Shown: in pieces, positions 44,909 to 57,852 of the stretch | How positions within the stretch are numbered: position 1 is the first letter of the stretch | Layout: the number at the start of each line of letters is the position of its first letter | Source: Paraspadella gotoi | Taxonomy: Eukaryota; Chaetognatha | Assembly (NCBI GenBank): GCA_051294375.1 | Contig: CM119267.1 | Coordinates: 2,519,315 to 2,583,314 of the forward strand | DNA: 64,000 nt | Direction: 5' to 3' | The notes under the pieces: model-generated | The model's database searches: none | What the model saw: the letters and a program-made list of their open reading frames with translations, nothing else | Told to the model about the DNA's origin: nothing | Translations under genes and position numbers: made by a program

Positions 44909-45125
44909 TCTTACTTCCGTTCGTAAGGTTTCATTTGGTGTTTGTTTATCTTTTTAAATAGACTTTTTACTATTTTTAAAGACTTAATCATTGGAACGCT
45001 TTTTAATCCTCGCTTCTGAATTTGAATAAACACTTTTTGAAACCCCCTAGCGACCCAAGCGTCGCCATCTGTAACCTGTAAAAACTGTAACTTGGTAAAC
45101 TTTGAAATGTAAGAGACATCTCTCT
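44900..45125 (+). repeat. Duplicated block 3, first copy, right part
   Basis: GAAGTTTCTTACTTCCG through GCGACCCAAGCGTCGCCATC to TGTAAGAGACATC. It matches 49645-49855 with indels in both copies. Confidence 0.8.
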
Positions 45126-45140
45126 CGTTATAAAAATAAT

Positions 45141-46014
45141 NNNNNNNNNNNNNNNNNNNNNNNNNCATCATCTTCATCTTCGTCATCCTCTTCGTCGTCG
45201 TCATCTTCGTCGTCATCTTCATCTTCGTCATCCTCTTCGTCGTCGTCATCGTNNNNNNNNNNNNNNNNNNNNNNNNNNNNNNNNNNNNNNNNNNNNNNNN
45301 NNNNNNNNNNNNNNNNNNNNNNNNNNNNNNNNNNNNNNNNNNNNNNNNNNNNNNNNNNNNNNNNNNNNNNNNNNNNNNNNNNNNNNNNNNNNNNNNNNNN
45401 NNNNNNNNNNNNNNNNNNNNNNNNNNNNNNNNNNNNNNNNNNNNNNNNNNNNNNNNNNNNNNNNNNNNNNNNNNNNNNNNNNNNNNNNNNNNNNNNNNNN
45501 NNNNNNNNNNNNNNNNNNNNNNNNNNNNNNNNNNNNNNNNNNNNNNNNNNNNNNNNNNNNNNNNNNNNNNNNNNNNNNNNNNNNNNNNNNNNNNNNNNNC
45601 ATCTTCATCTTCGTCATCCTCTTCGTCGTCGTCGTCGTCCTCATAGTCGTCATCATCGTCTTCTTCTTCGTCGTCGTCCTCATCANNNNNNNNNNNNNNN
45701 NNNNNNNNNNNNNNNNNNNNNNNNNNNNNNNNNNNNNNNNNNNNNNNNNNNNNNNNNNNNNNNNNNNNNNNNNNNNNNNNNNNNNNNNNNNNNNNNNNNN
45801 NNNNNNNNNNNNNNNNNNNNNNNNNNNNNNNNNNNNNNNNNNNNNNNNNNNNNNNNNNNNNNNNNNNNNNNNNNNNNNNNNNNNNNNNNNNNNNNNNNNN
45901 NNNNNNNNNNNNNNNNNNNNNNNNNNNNNNNNNNNNNNNNNNNNNNNNNNNNNNNNNNNNNNNNNNNNNNNNNNNNNNNNNNNNNNNNNNNNNNNNNNNN
46001 NNNNNNNNNNNNNN
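45141..46014. other. TCG/TCA array almost entirely gaps
   Basis: Three N runs (45141-45165, 45253-45599, 45686-46014) separated by short clean TCATCTTCATCTTCGTCATC triplet sequence. Poly-Asp and poly-Ser frames across the Ns have no value as gene evidence. Confidence 0.98.
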
Positions 46015-48715
46015 GTCGTCGTCGTCGTCGTCGTCCTTGTCGTCGACTTGAAGATTGAAAATGTTTAATTTCGCGTGCAAAGTTTTGCTGCCGGGAAGGG
46101 AAGCCTCCTCTCGGGCTCCTCTCATTCCAGCATATACTTTGTCGACTTTTCTCTTCCCATCAAACTCGGATCGTCCGTGCATCTTTCACCTCTCGTCATC
46201 CTCCCTTCGCTCAATCCAACGCACACGCGCGGCGACGAGTCGCGTTGCATCGACGTCGTGCGCCTGCCCTTCATCCGCGCGGTGCGTCGCGTCAACCGCC
46301 AACGGCCTTTTTCTTGCGTCGCCGCTCGTCGTCCTGCCCCCATCATCTCATCCTTCGTCTATCACTCTTCCAGTCGTCCGTATCATCGTCTTCACCCCCT
46401 TCTTCGTCCGCCTCATCATCTATTTCATCTTCGTCATACCTCCTTCGTCGGGTCGTCATCCATTCGTTCGCGATCAGCCTCAATCTTCGCTCATCCCTCC
46501 TTCGCGAGCAGCCACGTCGATGCAGTACGTGGCCTGCAGCCGCGTCGCGCGACACTTCTGCACCATTCCCACACCAGACCCCCCGCCAGCCATCGCTCAT
46601 CCCGTCTCTACTCCGTCTCTCAATCCGTCATCTTTCATCCACTCCCTCTCCGTTCTCCTCTTCCATCCCGGTCATCCTGCTAGGAGAGGTCTTCTAATCA
46701 GGTCGTTCCAGTCCGGCTCCTCCTATCGTCGGCCCATGCTTGCCTTCTCGCTCCATACTCACACAGTGCCTCTGTATGACCGTACGTTCGTAACCTGCGG
46801 CTCGGCGCTCATCGCAATCTCTATAATTGCCTTTCCAGGTTCATACCCCACTATGAGCTGGCCACCGTCCGTCACGCGCGCCGTCGCGACCTCAAGATCC
46901 GTCCAATATTCCAATCGTCGTTCTTTCTTCGCCAGATCGCCCTCATGGCCATCCTTCATCTCAAACATTCCGTTCGTCCGTCGTCAATCGTCATCCGGCG
47001 GGTCTTCAATCTGTCGTCTCGTCCTCATCATACTATCTCATCTCCCCGGTCCATCGCCTATTCGGTCCGTCGGTACGTCCATCATCGTCTTCTTCTTCGT
47101 CCGCTCGTCCTCGTCATTCTTTACGAGCTTTCCGTCATCCCCCTCGTCTCGTAACGCCCAGTCCGTCGGTCCCTCATCAGCCCCCGTCCATCATGCGGGG
47201 TACTTCCCTTCCTTCGCTCCGCTCGCTCCTCATCCAGCCTTCCATCTTCCTCACATTTCTCTCGTCCGCGCGCCGTCATCGCTCCATCAGGTCTCATCCC
47301 TCTCGTCCTCTCGCGTCGCTCATCATACTCACCTCACTTCCTTCCCGTCTTCGCCATATGCACGCCTCCGGTACCGTCGTCGATCAATCGTCCTTCCTCT
47401 CCTTCCGCCCGTCGCGCCATCACTCATCCTTTCATCTTTCGTCCCATCCCTCTTTCGCCTCGCCTCGTCCGTCCGTCCCTCCGAATAGTCCCGCTACCAT
47501 CCACTCCGTCCCTACTTCCTTCCTTTCCGTCGTCCGTCCTCCCCACTCATCTCAAACCTTCCGTCATTCCTCCGTTCGTCCGTCGTCATGACCGGTCATC
47601 TCAGTCTCTCATCTCGTCTCCGTCCTCAATCACCATCCTTCATCTCCGTCATCCCCTATTCCCGTCCGTCCGGGGTCGTCCATCATACGGATCTTCTCTT
47701 CCCGGGCGTCAGTCGCTCACATCCCACTCTTCACCACTCTTCGCTCCATCCTCTTCGGTCCGTCGTCCGCTCGTCTCACTCAGCTCGTCCTCATCGGGTT
47801 CTCATCTTCGTCGTCGTCCTCTATCCATCATCCTTCCGCGTCATCGTCCTTCCGTCCGCCTCGGTCATCGTCTTCTTCCTCTCCGCCGTCATCCCCATCT
47901 TTTCACTCTTCGCGCGCGGGCATCCTCCTTCGTTCGTCGTCATCTCCGTGCGATCTTCATCTGCGCTTCATCTCTGCTTCCGTCTGCTACCGGTCGTCAA
48001 TCGGTCGGTCGTTTCCTCATCCGTTCATCATCGTCCGGCATCTTCATCCATCTCTGGCTTCGTCGTCCGTTCTCAATCGTCCTATTGTCTTCATGCTTCA
48101 ATTTCGTCTCCGTCTGCCACTCGCTCTTTGCGTCACTCATGCGTCTTCTTCAATCTCGTCGTCGTATCGCGGCGGGCGCCTGTTGCAATGCTCAACTTCG
48201 CATCTCCGGTTTCGGTCAATCCTCTTCGTCGGGACCAGTCGGTCCCGGGTCGTGCCTCATTAGAGTCCGTCGACAAACTTCCCAAATCGGTCTTCCTCTC
48301 GTCGTCGCTCCTCAATCATCTATCATTGCTGCGTCATGGGTCTATCTTCGGGTGGTAGTCCGGGTCCATGCTCCATCTTCGTCTTCCATACTTCGCGGGT
48401 CCATCCGCTCCCCTGTTCATTTCCATCTTGTCAGTACCTCTCGTCATGCCGTACTCCGGTTGTCCGTCCTGTAAAATCGTCTTCCTTCTTCCGTGCGTCG
48501 TTCCGTCATTTCAGAGGGTCGTCATTTCTTCGTCCGAATCCCGTCTTCAGGTGCGGTCGTGCGTCCGTGCCCCCCGAATAGGTCGTCACTAGTCGGTCTC
48601 AACTTCTTCGTGACCGTGCGACCGGTCCTCATCCAATTCTTCAGGCGCCTTCGGTTCATGCCTCTGTACGCGTCTCTGTCTCTGCCGCGGTCGGGGTCCT
48701 TGTGTCGTCGAGCGA
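46015..48715. repeat. Error-rich TCG/TCA array copy
   Basis: Starts as clean (GTC)n, repeats the ACTTGAAGATTGAAAATGTT segment (46045-46110), then at 46131 jumps to CAGCATATACTTTGTCGACT (as at 41118). From there it continues for 2.5 kb as CGTC/TCATC-rich sequence with very frequent substitutions and insertions. The 477-codon frame at 46055-47488 is a product of a low-stop-codon composition, not a gene. Confidence 0.7.
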
Positions 48716-49860
48716 GAGAGAGAGAGATGTTAGATTTTTCGGCGGGTGGTCAACTAGTTTGTCTGCTTTGCGCCAGGACTGGGCTGCGGATAGGGAAGAC
48801 TCCCCTCGCGGGGCTCCTCTGCAGGATCGGTGTGTACGACGGCCGGGGAACACCACATTTCGGCAGAACAATTACCAATTTCCGCTCCAATTCCTCCTCT
48901 CCTCTCATCTCGCATCCCGTCGCTCGCCATCGCATCCGTCTCTCATCATCTCGAGTCCTCTCAGCGTCTCTCATCCGCTCTCTTCTCCTCTCACTTCTCT
49001 CGATGCTCACTTCTCGTTGCAGCTCTCCTGTCAGTTGCTCTCCCCTCGGTCCATGCTCTCCTCTCCCTCTCCTCTCAACATACCGCTGGGCCCGAGAGGA
49101 GAGAGAAAGAACCCANNNNNNNNNNNNNNNNNNNNNNNNNCCGCCATTCAACTCGTCTCTTCTCATAACACTCCCCCCCCTTCATCCCAAAATGAATCAC
49201 ATTGGCCGTCACGACCGAAATTGTCCGGTTCACACAAATATTTATCACGGAAATGAAAATGGGCATTTGGGGGACGAAGGGGAAAAGGATTTCTGGGAAA
49301 TCAAAGTTTAACTGGATTTTAAGATGGCGAACTTTATTAACTTTATTTTTAAGTATAAAAGTTGTGAGTAATAATATAAAAATTACTATGTTTATATTTT
49401 TTTTGCAAAATGTAATAAAGAGTAAACTAAAATAAAATAAAGACTAAATAAAGACTAATAAAGGTTAAACTGTTTTGACGCGAGACGCGTGGGCGTGACC
49501 GTAAGAGGAGAAAAAGGGCTCGAAGTCCGACGACTGTGGATTCGATATCGACGTCTTATTTTGCCCCGTGACTCGAGAGAAAGAACGCGACGACGATTAT
49601 AAGGACGATGAAGAAACGTGAAGACGGAAATATCACAGAGTCAGAGGAAGTTTCTTACTTCCGTCGTAAGGTTTCATTTGGGTTGTTTATCTTTTTAATA
49701 GACTTTTTACTATTTTTAAAGACTTAATCATGGAACGCTTTTTTAATCCTCGCTTCTGAATTTGTAATAAACAACTTTTGAAACCCCTAGCGACCCAAGC
49801 GTCGCCATCTTATAACCTGTAAACTGTAAACTTGTAAACTTGTAAATGTAAAGACAATCC
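48716..49860 (+). repeat. Duplicated block 3, second copy
   Basis: A degraded match to 42440-42660 (48760-49110), a 25-N run (49116-49140), then close matches to 42680-43191 and, without the 1.7-kb segment, to 44909-45115. Its right end includes a SINE family B copy (about 49480-49830). Confidence 0.75.
49116..49140. other. Assembly gap (25 N)
   Basis: Exactly 25 Ns inside the second copy of block 3; the corresponding sequence in the first copy is the GAGAGAGAGAC microsatellite at about 42661-42675. Confidence 1.
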
Positions 49861-50055
49861 TGAAGGTCGAGGCGGTTCAAAATAAAAAAAATATACTATC
49901 GTGATGAAAATCTCGACTGTCAAATATATAAAACCAAATTTTATTTCCGCTTTCGTCCAAAAAACTGACAAAAAGAAAACGTATTTATAAATGTTTGCAT
50001 CGCGAGGAAGCGGTTCCATTTTTGGCGGGAAAACCGACGCTGAAAAGACATAAAC

Positions 50056-50061
50056 TTTATT
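50056..50061 (-). terminator. Possible polyadenylation signal for the EGF/discoidin gene
   Basis: AATAAA on the minus strand, about 460 bases downstream of the stop codon at 50517. It is the nearest exact hexamer I found, but it lies far away and in AT-rich DNA. Confidence 0.25.
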
Positions 50062-50516
50062 CTTAGAATTTCGATTTCTCTCTGGGGAAAATTTAGGCAA
50101 GATTTTTTTTTGGGCTTTTAAAAGAAAGAATGGGAAAAAAAAGGAAAAGAAAAAATGAAAAGAGACAGAAAGAGAAAAAACTGAGAGAAAAAAGACAGAA
50201 AGAACAGTTAAAGAAAAAAGATAGAAAAAAAATTGAAAAAAAAAAGGAAAGTTTAAAAACAATAAAAATAATCAGACATACATTTTGAAATGACACTCTA
50301 CAGCTGTATATAGAAATATGGCAACTTTTGTTAGGATCTGCTAATTCAGTTTCTAAAAATGATTGATCAGTGTGAATTAAAAATAATGACCAAAACTTGC
50401 CTCAATAATCACGAATATATCAATACATCATATATTAACTAAATCTAAACATTTGGTTCAATCCGGCGATTACAAATTTTAAAATTGACATAATCGAGTG
50501 AAGCTAAATTTTTTGT

Positions 50517-50815
50517 TCATTTCTCTTCGCCCGAATTCTCACTTCTCGGAGCCGCAGACACCGACTCTGCCGACACTCCCCGCACCGGCACACCCTCCGC
50601 AACCGTCCGTCCACTCGGCGCTGTCCGCTCGCAATTCCGTCCAAAGTAAGGAAACGGGCAGAGACACTCGAAGCCTCCGAGGATCTCTGTGTCTTCTCGG
50701 CAGAAGCCGCCGTTGACGCAAGGGGCGGACAGGCAGCCGGATGAGTAAGAGAATTCGCACCGGATGCCCGCGAAGCCGGCCGGGCACGCGCAGAGAAAGT
50801 TGAGGTCCTTCAGAC
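50517..50815 (-). CDS. LU-EGF-discoidin gene, exon 9 (rest of EGF3, EGF4, C-terminus)
   Basis: Acceptor after a pyrimidine tract, CCTTCTACAG|, phase 1 in. It completes EGF3 (FLCACPAGFAGIRC), then a full EGF4 (cysteines in GCLSAPCVNGGFC and FECLCPFPYFGRNC), then about 37 hydrophilic residues to TGA at 50517-50519. The last cysteine of EGF4 is followed by a Ser/Ala/Val-rich tail without a membrane anchor. An alternative donor just after EGF4 cannot be excluded, in which case the protein would continue to the left. Confidence 0.75.
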
Positions 50816-51032
50816 CTGTAGAAGGGGAGATGGGTTGAGAGATTTGGGGTCGTGAGCGGGATGGGGTTATGTTTTTTTTTTTTAAATGGTTTCTTTTTAT
50901 TTAATTTTAACAATTTATCAAACATATATAAAATTGTAAAATAAAACTATCGTCAAAATTTTTACCCGTCGCTTTTTTGTTAAAATCAAAGAATTTAAAT
51001 TATATATTTCTGATTCGAATTACCTTAGTACC

Positions 51033-51101
<69 letters not shown>

Positions 51102-54100
51102 AAGACAAAACCACAAAAAATTGTAAAAGAAATAGTACAAAGCAAATCTCGGTCAATAAAGTGCACCCAAANNNNNNNNNNNNNNNNNNNNNNNNNNNNN
51201 NNNNNNNNNNNNNNNNNNNNNNNNNNNNNNNNNNNNNNNNNNNNNNNNNNNNNNNNNNNNNNNNNNNNNNNNNNNNNNNNNNNNNNNNNNNNNNNNNNNN
51301 NNNNNNNNNNNNNNNNNNNNNNNNNNNNNNNNNNNNNNNNNNNNNNNNNNNNNNNNNNNNNNNNNNNNNNNNNNNNNNNNNNNNNNNNNNNNNNNNNNNN
51401 NNNNNNNNNNNNNNNNNNNNNNNNNNNNNNNNNNNNNNNNNNNNNNNNNNNNNNNNNNNNNNNNNNNNNNNNNNNNNNNNNNNNNNNNNNNNNNNNNNNN
51501 NNNNNNNNNNNNNNNNNNNNNNNNNNNNNNNNNNNNNNNNNNNNNNNNNNNNNNNNNNNNNNGCGCTCTCCACGGGAGGTGAAGCAGGATTCGTAATTCA
51601 ATAAAACCCATTACTCGAGATGTTGCCAACCGGGGCCCGATTTCATTAAATCGGCGAATGGGCGGCGCCGGCTTAGGGGGCGGAGCGGCGCGGGGAGGCA
51701 GCGCCGGTCCAGCGCCGCTTGAAAGAAAAGCGCCGTCTGAAGGCCAGAGAATCGAATATGAGGCGTTTAGGGTTTGTGGAAATTGTGGAATTTGTTGGAA
51801 ATTAAAGATGAAAGATTGAATGAGAATGAGTCGGAACTACGAGTGGCCAAATTCTTGAGCTACAACCATTTATCGATGCTGAGATTTAGCGGCAACGACA
51901 AAATAATTATATCAAAGCCATTTTCTTAGTTTCTGTCAAATCCTTTGTGTCGGAGGCTAAGGTTGGAAAACTGTACAAGAGACCGTAGCGCAACTTCAGG
52001 AGGTCAATCGTCAAGAGGTCAATCAGCAACTGGCCGAACTGGTTAAACTTTCGGTGATCCAATTGCTAGTGGCCAATCTGCAAGGAGCCAAGCTTCAAGA
52101 GGCCGACAACGTATTAATAAAAAAATTCGGCCGCCCGCTTGGATTTTCTTTTCTTGACTTTTTAGAATTAAAGTAGAGGAAATGGAAGAAGAAGAGAGGA
52201 AGAGGAAGAAGAAGAAGAAGAAAAGATAAGAGAGGATGAACGGAGGAGAAAGAAATGGGATGAGAAAGAGAGGAGAAAGAAATGGGAAATTCCCAAGTCA
52301 AACTTCTGACACCACCCCATTGAAAATCTGTTCATTATTTTTTTCCAATAATGAAGTCAATAATGATCAATCAAAACTTAAATTTCTCAAGCTTATTTAA
52401 TGTACTGATTAACATCATTTTAATTATAAAACACATTTTAAATAGAGAGGAAAGAGAAAAAGAAAAAGNNNNNNNNNNNNNNNNNNNNNNNNNNNNNNNN
52501 NNNNNNNNNNNNNNNNNNNNNNNNNNNNNNNNNNNNNNNNNNNNNNNNNNNNNNNNNNNNNNNNNNNNNNNNNNNNNNNNNNNNNNNNNNNNNNNNNNNN
52601 NNNNNNNNNNNNNNNNNNNNNNNNNNNNNNNNNNNNNNNNNNNNNNNNNNNNNNNNNNNNNNNNNNNNNNNNNNNNNNNNNNNNNNNNNNNNNNNNNNGG
52701 CGGCGGCTAAGCCTGAAACGACGACGAGGAGAAAGACAATTTCATTGACGACTACGACGACGACGACGACCCCCCTGAGACCCGCCCAAAGTTTTCGATA
52801 ACTCTTTCACGCCCTCTTGATCTTTTTCACCCCTTTTCAACTCTCTTTTCTTCTTCTCTTTCCTTCGACCCTCTTCACTTATCTTAATCCTTTTTCACCT
52901 ATCTTTATCCCTTTTCACCTATCTTCTCTCTTCCTCTTTACCCCTCTTTTACCCTTCTTTAATCTTTCTTCCTTCCTTACCCCTCTTTTTTTCCCCGTTC
53001 TTCACCCCTCTTCGCATTTCTTCACCCCTCTTTTTCGCCTCTCTTCTCTCTTCGCCCAACTTTAGCCCTCTCTTCATCCCCGATCCCCCAATCTNNNNNN
53101 NNNNNNNNNNNNNNNNNNNNNNNNNNNNNNNNNNNNNNNNNNNNNNNNNNNNNNNNNNNNNNNNNNNNNNNNNNNNNNNNNNNNNNNNNNNNNNNNNNNN
53201 NNNNNNNNNNNNNNNNNNNNNNNNNNNNNNNNNNNNNNNNNNNNNNNNNNNNNNNNNNNNNNNNNNNNNNNNNNNNNNNNNNNNNNNNNNNNNNNNNNNN
53301 NNNNNNNNNNNNNNNNNNNNNNNNNNNNNNNNNNNNNNNNNNNNNNNNNNNNNNNNNNNNNNGGTCGGAGGAAGAGTGAGGATTGACGAAAAGGACCAAA
53401 AGGATCCAGATACAGTTTATATCTGTGTCTCGCTCTCTCTTTCGCTTCTCCCTTGCCCCCTCTCCCCTTGCCCGACCTCAGGCAAGATTTGGACATTTCA
53501 AGGGGCTTCGATTTTGCCTTAACATATTTCTGTTTTGTGGATAAGGCGCTAAGTGTGCTGAGGAGTGTTATCCGCAACTTTTTTTAACTCCTTCTAACAG
53601 CCATGGAACGGGTTCTGGGCTTGGAATAAGGTTTGAGGGTTTTCCAGTCCCACAGGGCTGTTTACGGCCTTCCTCAGGCTTCTCGCAAGGATAGGTACCA
53701 ATGGGATTCGATCCCGGTACCTGAGATTCATGAGCTGATGGTATTACTCAATGAGCCACCGGGTTACGACTGAGTCTGAATGAGTAACGCTTACAGGCGG
53801 GGTGAACTGATGCAATGCCCGACTACATTACAACTATTTTCCCATGACCTTTCACACCGGCTTGTACTGGTGAGATGTACGATGTATGATGTGAGAAGAA
53901 AGTGGAAAATACATAGTTTCAGGGTGAGGCGATCTTACCATTGATCTTACCTATCGTTTAATCTCCATCGCTATTCTACAATCATCATCATGCCGGTCAT
54001 TCATCACGTTCAAATAAAATCAGGCTTACACGCCGTGTAAATACACGGCCTTGAACGCAGACTGGCATTCAGGACCCACTGAAAGGTAAGGATAGGTAAG

Positions 54101-54634
54101 GTGTATGGCAAATCGTCTCACCCTGTTATTTCTCTTTGGGTTACAAAAATTAAAGTCGCAACGATCATTTTAATTTTTCGGTCAGTTTTCGTTTTTCGTG
54201 ATCTTGGGAGTGGNNNNNNNNNNNNNNNNNNNNNNNNNNNNNNNNNNNNNNNNNNNNNNNNNNNNNNNNNNNNNNNNNNNNNNNNNNNNNNNNNNNNNNN
54301 NNNNNNNNNNNNNNNNNNNNNNNNNNNNNNNNNNNNNNNNNNNNNNNNNNNNNNNNNNNNNNNNNNNNNNNNNNNNNNNNNNNNNNNNNNNNNNNNNNNN
54401 NNNNNNNNNNNNNNNNNNNNNNNNNNNNNNNNNNNNNNNNNNNTCACTTACCCTTGCACGTCCCGCCGTTCAAGCACGGGCTGCTGCCACAGGCGTCCAC
54501 GAGAACGTCACAAGTTTTTCCTCCGTAAAAAGGCGGACATTCGCAGACAAAATCTTGTCCAAGGTTGATGCAGGTGGCGGCGCCATTGCAGGGTCTGAAA
54601 GAGGGTAGAGTCAGTTAGTGAGTGTCTTTGTCTT

Positions 54635-54678
<44 letters not shown>

Positions 54679-57476
54679 AATCCCTACCTGCTCAAACAGG
54701 GTTCGTCCGCGATCGTGTACATCCGAAAATCCCGAATCAAAACGTATTTTTGGTTATAATTCCGACCTGAAAATAAAAATATGAAAACAAATTGAAAAAA
54801 AAAAAACACCTTTAAAAAATAATTATTGTAGAGCCACTTTGGACTTTGCAGAGGCTATGGACAGTTTTGTGGGTTGACTTTCTTAGAAGATAGCAGCAAT
54901 ACTGTATTAGCGTTTGCCCTAGTGGCAGAACGGCTCGACGTCCGACGGCTAAAGATTCGATATCTTTGTCTCAACTTTCCCGATTTCGCGATCGAGATTC
55001 GCGTCGACGAATAATTTGAAGAAGAAGGGAAAAGAGTGGTCGAGACTATCTGTATTGTTTTTCATAACGTTTGAATTTAAAATTTAGACAATATTAAGTT
55101 GCCTCGAAGTTACGACATCGAACGGTTTCAAGATCACATATTTTACGTTTTATCTTCATTTGTTTACAAACGAATTAAACTGCTTTCAACTCGTCACCCG
55201 TTTTTGTCATAATAAACGACTTTTGAAACTTCGATCGTCGTCAGTAAGAAAGTGAGGCAACTCAAACACTTTGCAAGCTTTCAAACAAGAATTTCTCACA
55301 CTATAGTTTGTTAATTCCAAATTAATCAAATTTATCTATCTTTAATTTTATAAAAAAAATTTCATAAACATAACATTTGAAAAAAAAACCTTTTTTATAT
55401 AACTCTTCTCAGTAAGTCCTAACAACTCAATTGCAAGCCTTGTGGAGTAAACATAACGAGTGAAACTAGGCTCGATTTCTGAGAAATGCGTCCCAGCGAA
55501 TGTGTTCCCCTCGTCGAGAAGAAATTCATCAAAAGACGAAAAACGAAGAAAACAATTTCATGAAGGAGGAGGAAGAGGAGGAGGAGGAGGAGGAAGATGA
55601 GGAGGAGGAGTGAATATAAAAGTCACTTTTTGGTCGGTCGGTTCGTCTGTATATCCATCGGTCTGACCTAATTAGGTTTTAAATGCTTATAAGTATTAAC
55701 CATTTTAATTAATATTTGATAGTGAGGTGACATGCATATTTCATACTTGTGCAGTAACGTGGTCAACTGAAAATATAATCAAATAAGCAAATAATGAATA
55801 TATGGTTCATACTTTTTTAGTTATATAACCATTAATAAACATGTGATGAGAGAATCAATGCGGTTTGTTTTGTTTAAGATTTCGTTGTCTTAGTTAATTA
55901 CTAACTTCAAGTGATATGTTCTACATGTTCCATTCTACTAAAGTGGAACTTGGAATGAATGCACATAAAAAAGTTTAACACCTTGAACTTTTCCGGTTTT
56001 ATTTTTTTTTCCAGCCCGACCTTTTATTTTAACTTTTTTCACCTCCTTCTTTTAATATAAACCATTCCCTTGAAACATTCACAAAAGTTTAACCTCTCTC
56101 TCTCTCTCTCTCTCTCTNNNNNNNNNNNNNNNNNNNNNNNNNNNNNNNNNNNNNNNNNNNNNNNNNNNNNNNNNNNNNNNNNNNNNNNNNNNNNNNNNNN
56201 NNNNNNNNNNNNNNNNNNNNNNNNNNNNNNNNAACGGAGACTTGGCGGGATTCACCTGTTGAGAGGAAGCCTTTTTCCAAGAGGCAAGAAATCTTTCTCC
56301 GTAGCTCGTCCTTTTATTTGATCTTTACTCTGGCGTCGTCACGTAATAACGAATAAATTCGTGAAATATTTGGTTATTTTAGGTAATACTTTACAGATAA
56401 ATGGTTTACGGAAAAGACAAAAACAATCATATAAGATTACATTCTTTGAAATGTTTTACCACTTCATTCATAGGGAAGTCGGGTACAGTTTGTAAACAAG
56501 ACTGGGATAGAGTCTTGATTAAAAGCTTGCAGCTTGCTATGTCATTATCACAACGCAGAGAATGGATTATCAAGTGGCTTGCCCCTCTTGGCGCCTTCCT
56601 TCGTTGATCATGTAAGAGTGATCGAGGCCTGACACCACCAAAGCCTGTCCAAAGTCACTTTATTAAATGAATAAATAATTTTTATATTGGTAGTACTAAT
56701 ATCTTAACTTCACGAGGCAAATAAGACGTTCGTTTTGCAAAACTTTCGTATTTGTGAATTCGCTTTTTTTTTTATTATTCGAATTTGAAGCTTTTGGACA
56801 AAATTACGTTTTTCCCCCCTCTCATCCCCTTTCCCACTTCGGCTTTATTTTCCGAAAGCGCCTTATTTCAGATTTTATTTTATTAAATTTATTTGAAATT
56901 ATGGTTGAGAATATAGTTATAGTTATTGTTAAGGATAAAAATGAGGTATAACATTTAAGATTAAGAGATTAAGTTAAGAATTAAGGTTAAAGATTAGGGA
57001 TTGCATTTAGTGAGTTAACGTTGAGGATTAATATTTGCAATTAGATTAAATGTTTTAAAAAAGATCAAAATTAGTTATTAAAATTAAAATTAAGTCAACG
57101 AATTAAAAAACAGGAATTGTTGACGGTTTTAGGACAAAATGCGCTCCAACTTCCCTCCCGTTCCTCCATTCTTCTCACTTCCTCCTCTTCTAATTTCTTT
57201 CAACTGTCGCAGATTTTTTGGACAACATATTTCGAGAAAAAGCAAGAAAGACATTTTAGTTGTCCCGCTTTTCTCTCGCCTTTCACTTAGAACATACTCT
57301 CTCTCTCTCTCTCTCTCTCTACTCCTCTCTCTCTCCCTCTCTTCTCTCTCTCTCTTCTCTCCCTCTATTTCTATTTTTCCCTTTCATCGTTTCTCATCTA
57401 CTCCTATTTTCCCCGCCAAAGATTTCCTGAATTATTTTTTCTGTTTCTCTCTCTCTCATCTCTCTCTCTCCTCTCT

Positions 57477-57512
<36 letters not shown>

Positions 57513-57814
57513 CTCTCTCACCTCTTTTTCCTCTCTTGTCGAAATTGAATTTTTTTTTCCATTTTAAAGAAAAAAAAGGAAACCCATGAGTTTTGTAAAG
57601 AAAAAAAGTTTAATATATATTTTAAATAAATAATTAAAAAGCGAATAATTATAAATTAAAAAGCGAAACATTTTGATCCTTTCGCCCTACTTGGCGACTC
57701 AAAAACTTCTCTCTCTCTATCTTGTCTCTTCTCTCTAACCCAAGAATGTCTTCAAACAACAACAAAAACCCTCACTGCTGGTAGATAAACCTCTCTCTTC
57801 TCTTCTCTCTCGCC

Positions 57815-57852
<38 letters not shown>

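Noticed and set aside
44911-46182. 423-codon minus-strand frame
   Set aside because: Mostly runs of N and poly-Asp from the GAC/GAT triplet array.
46055-47488. 477-codon open frame on the plus strand
   Set aside because: It lies in CGTC/TCATC-rich, error-laden triplet sequence where stops are rare. Composition is Ser/Arg/Pro/His with no domain, and it begins inside a duplicated segment.
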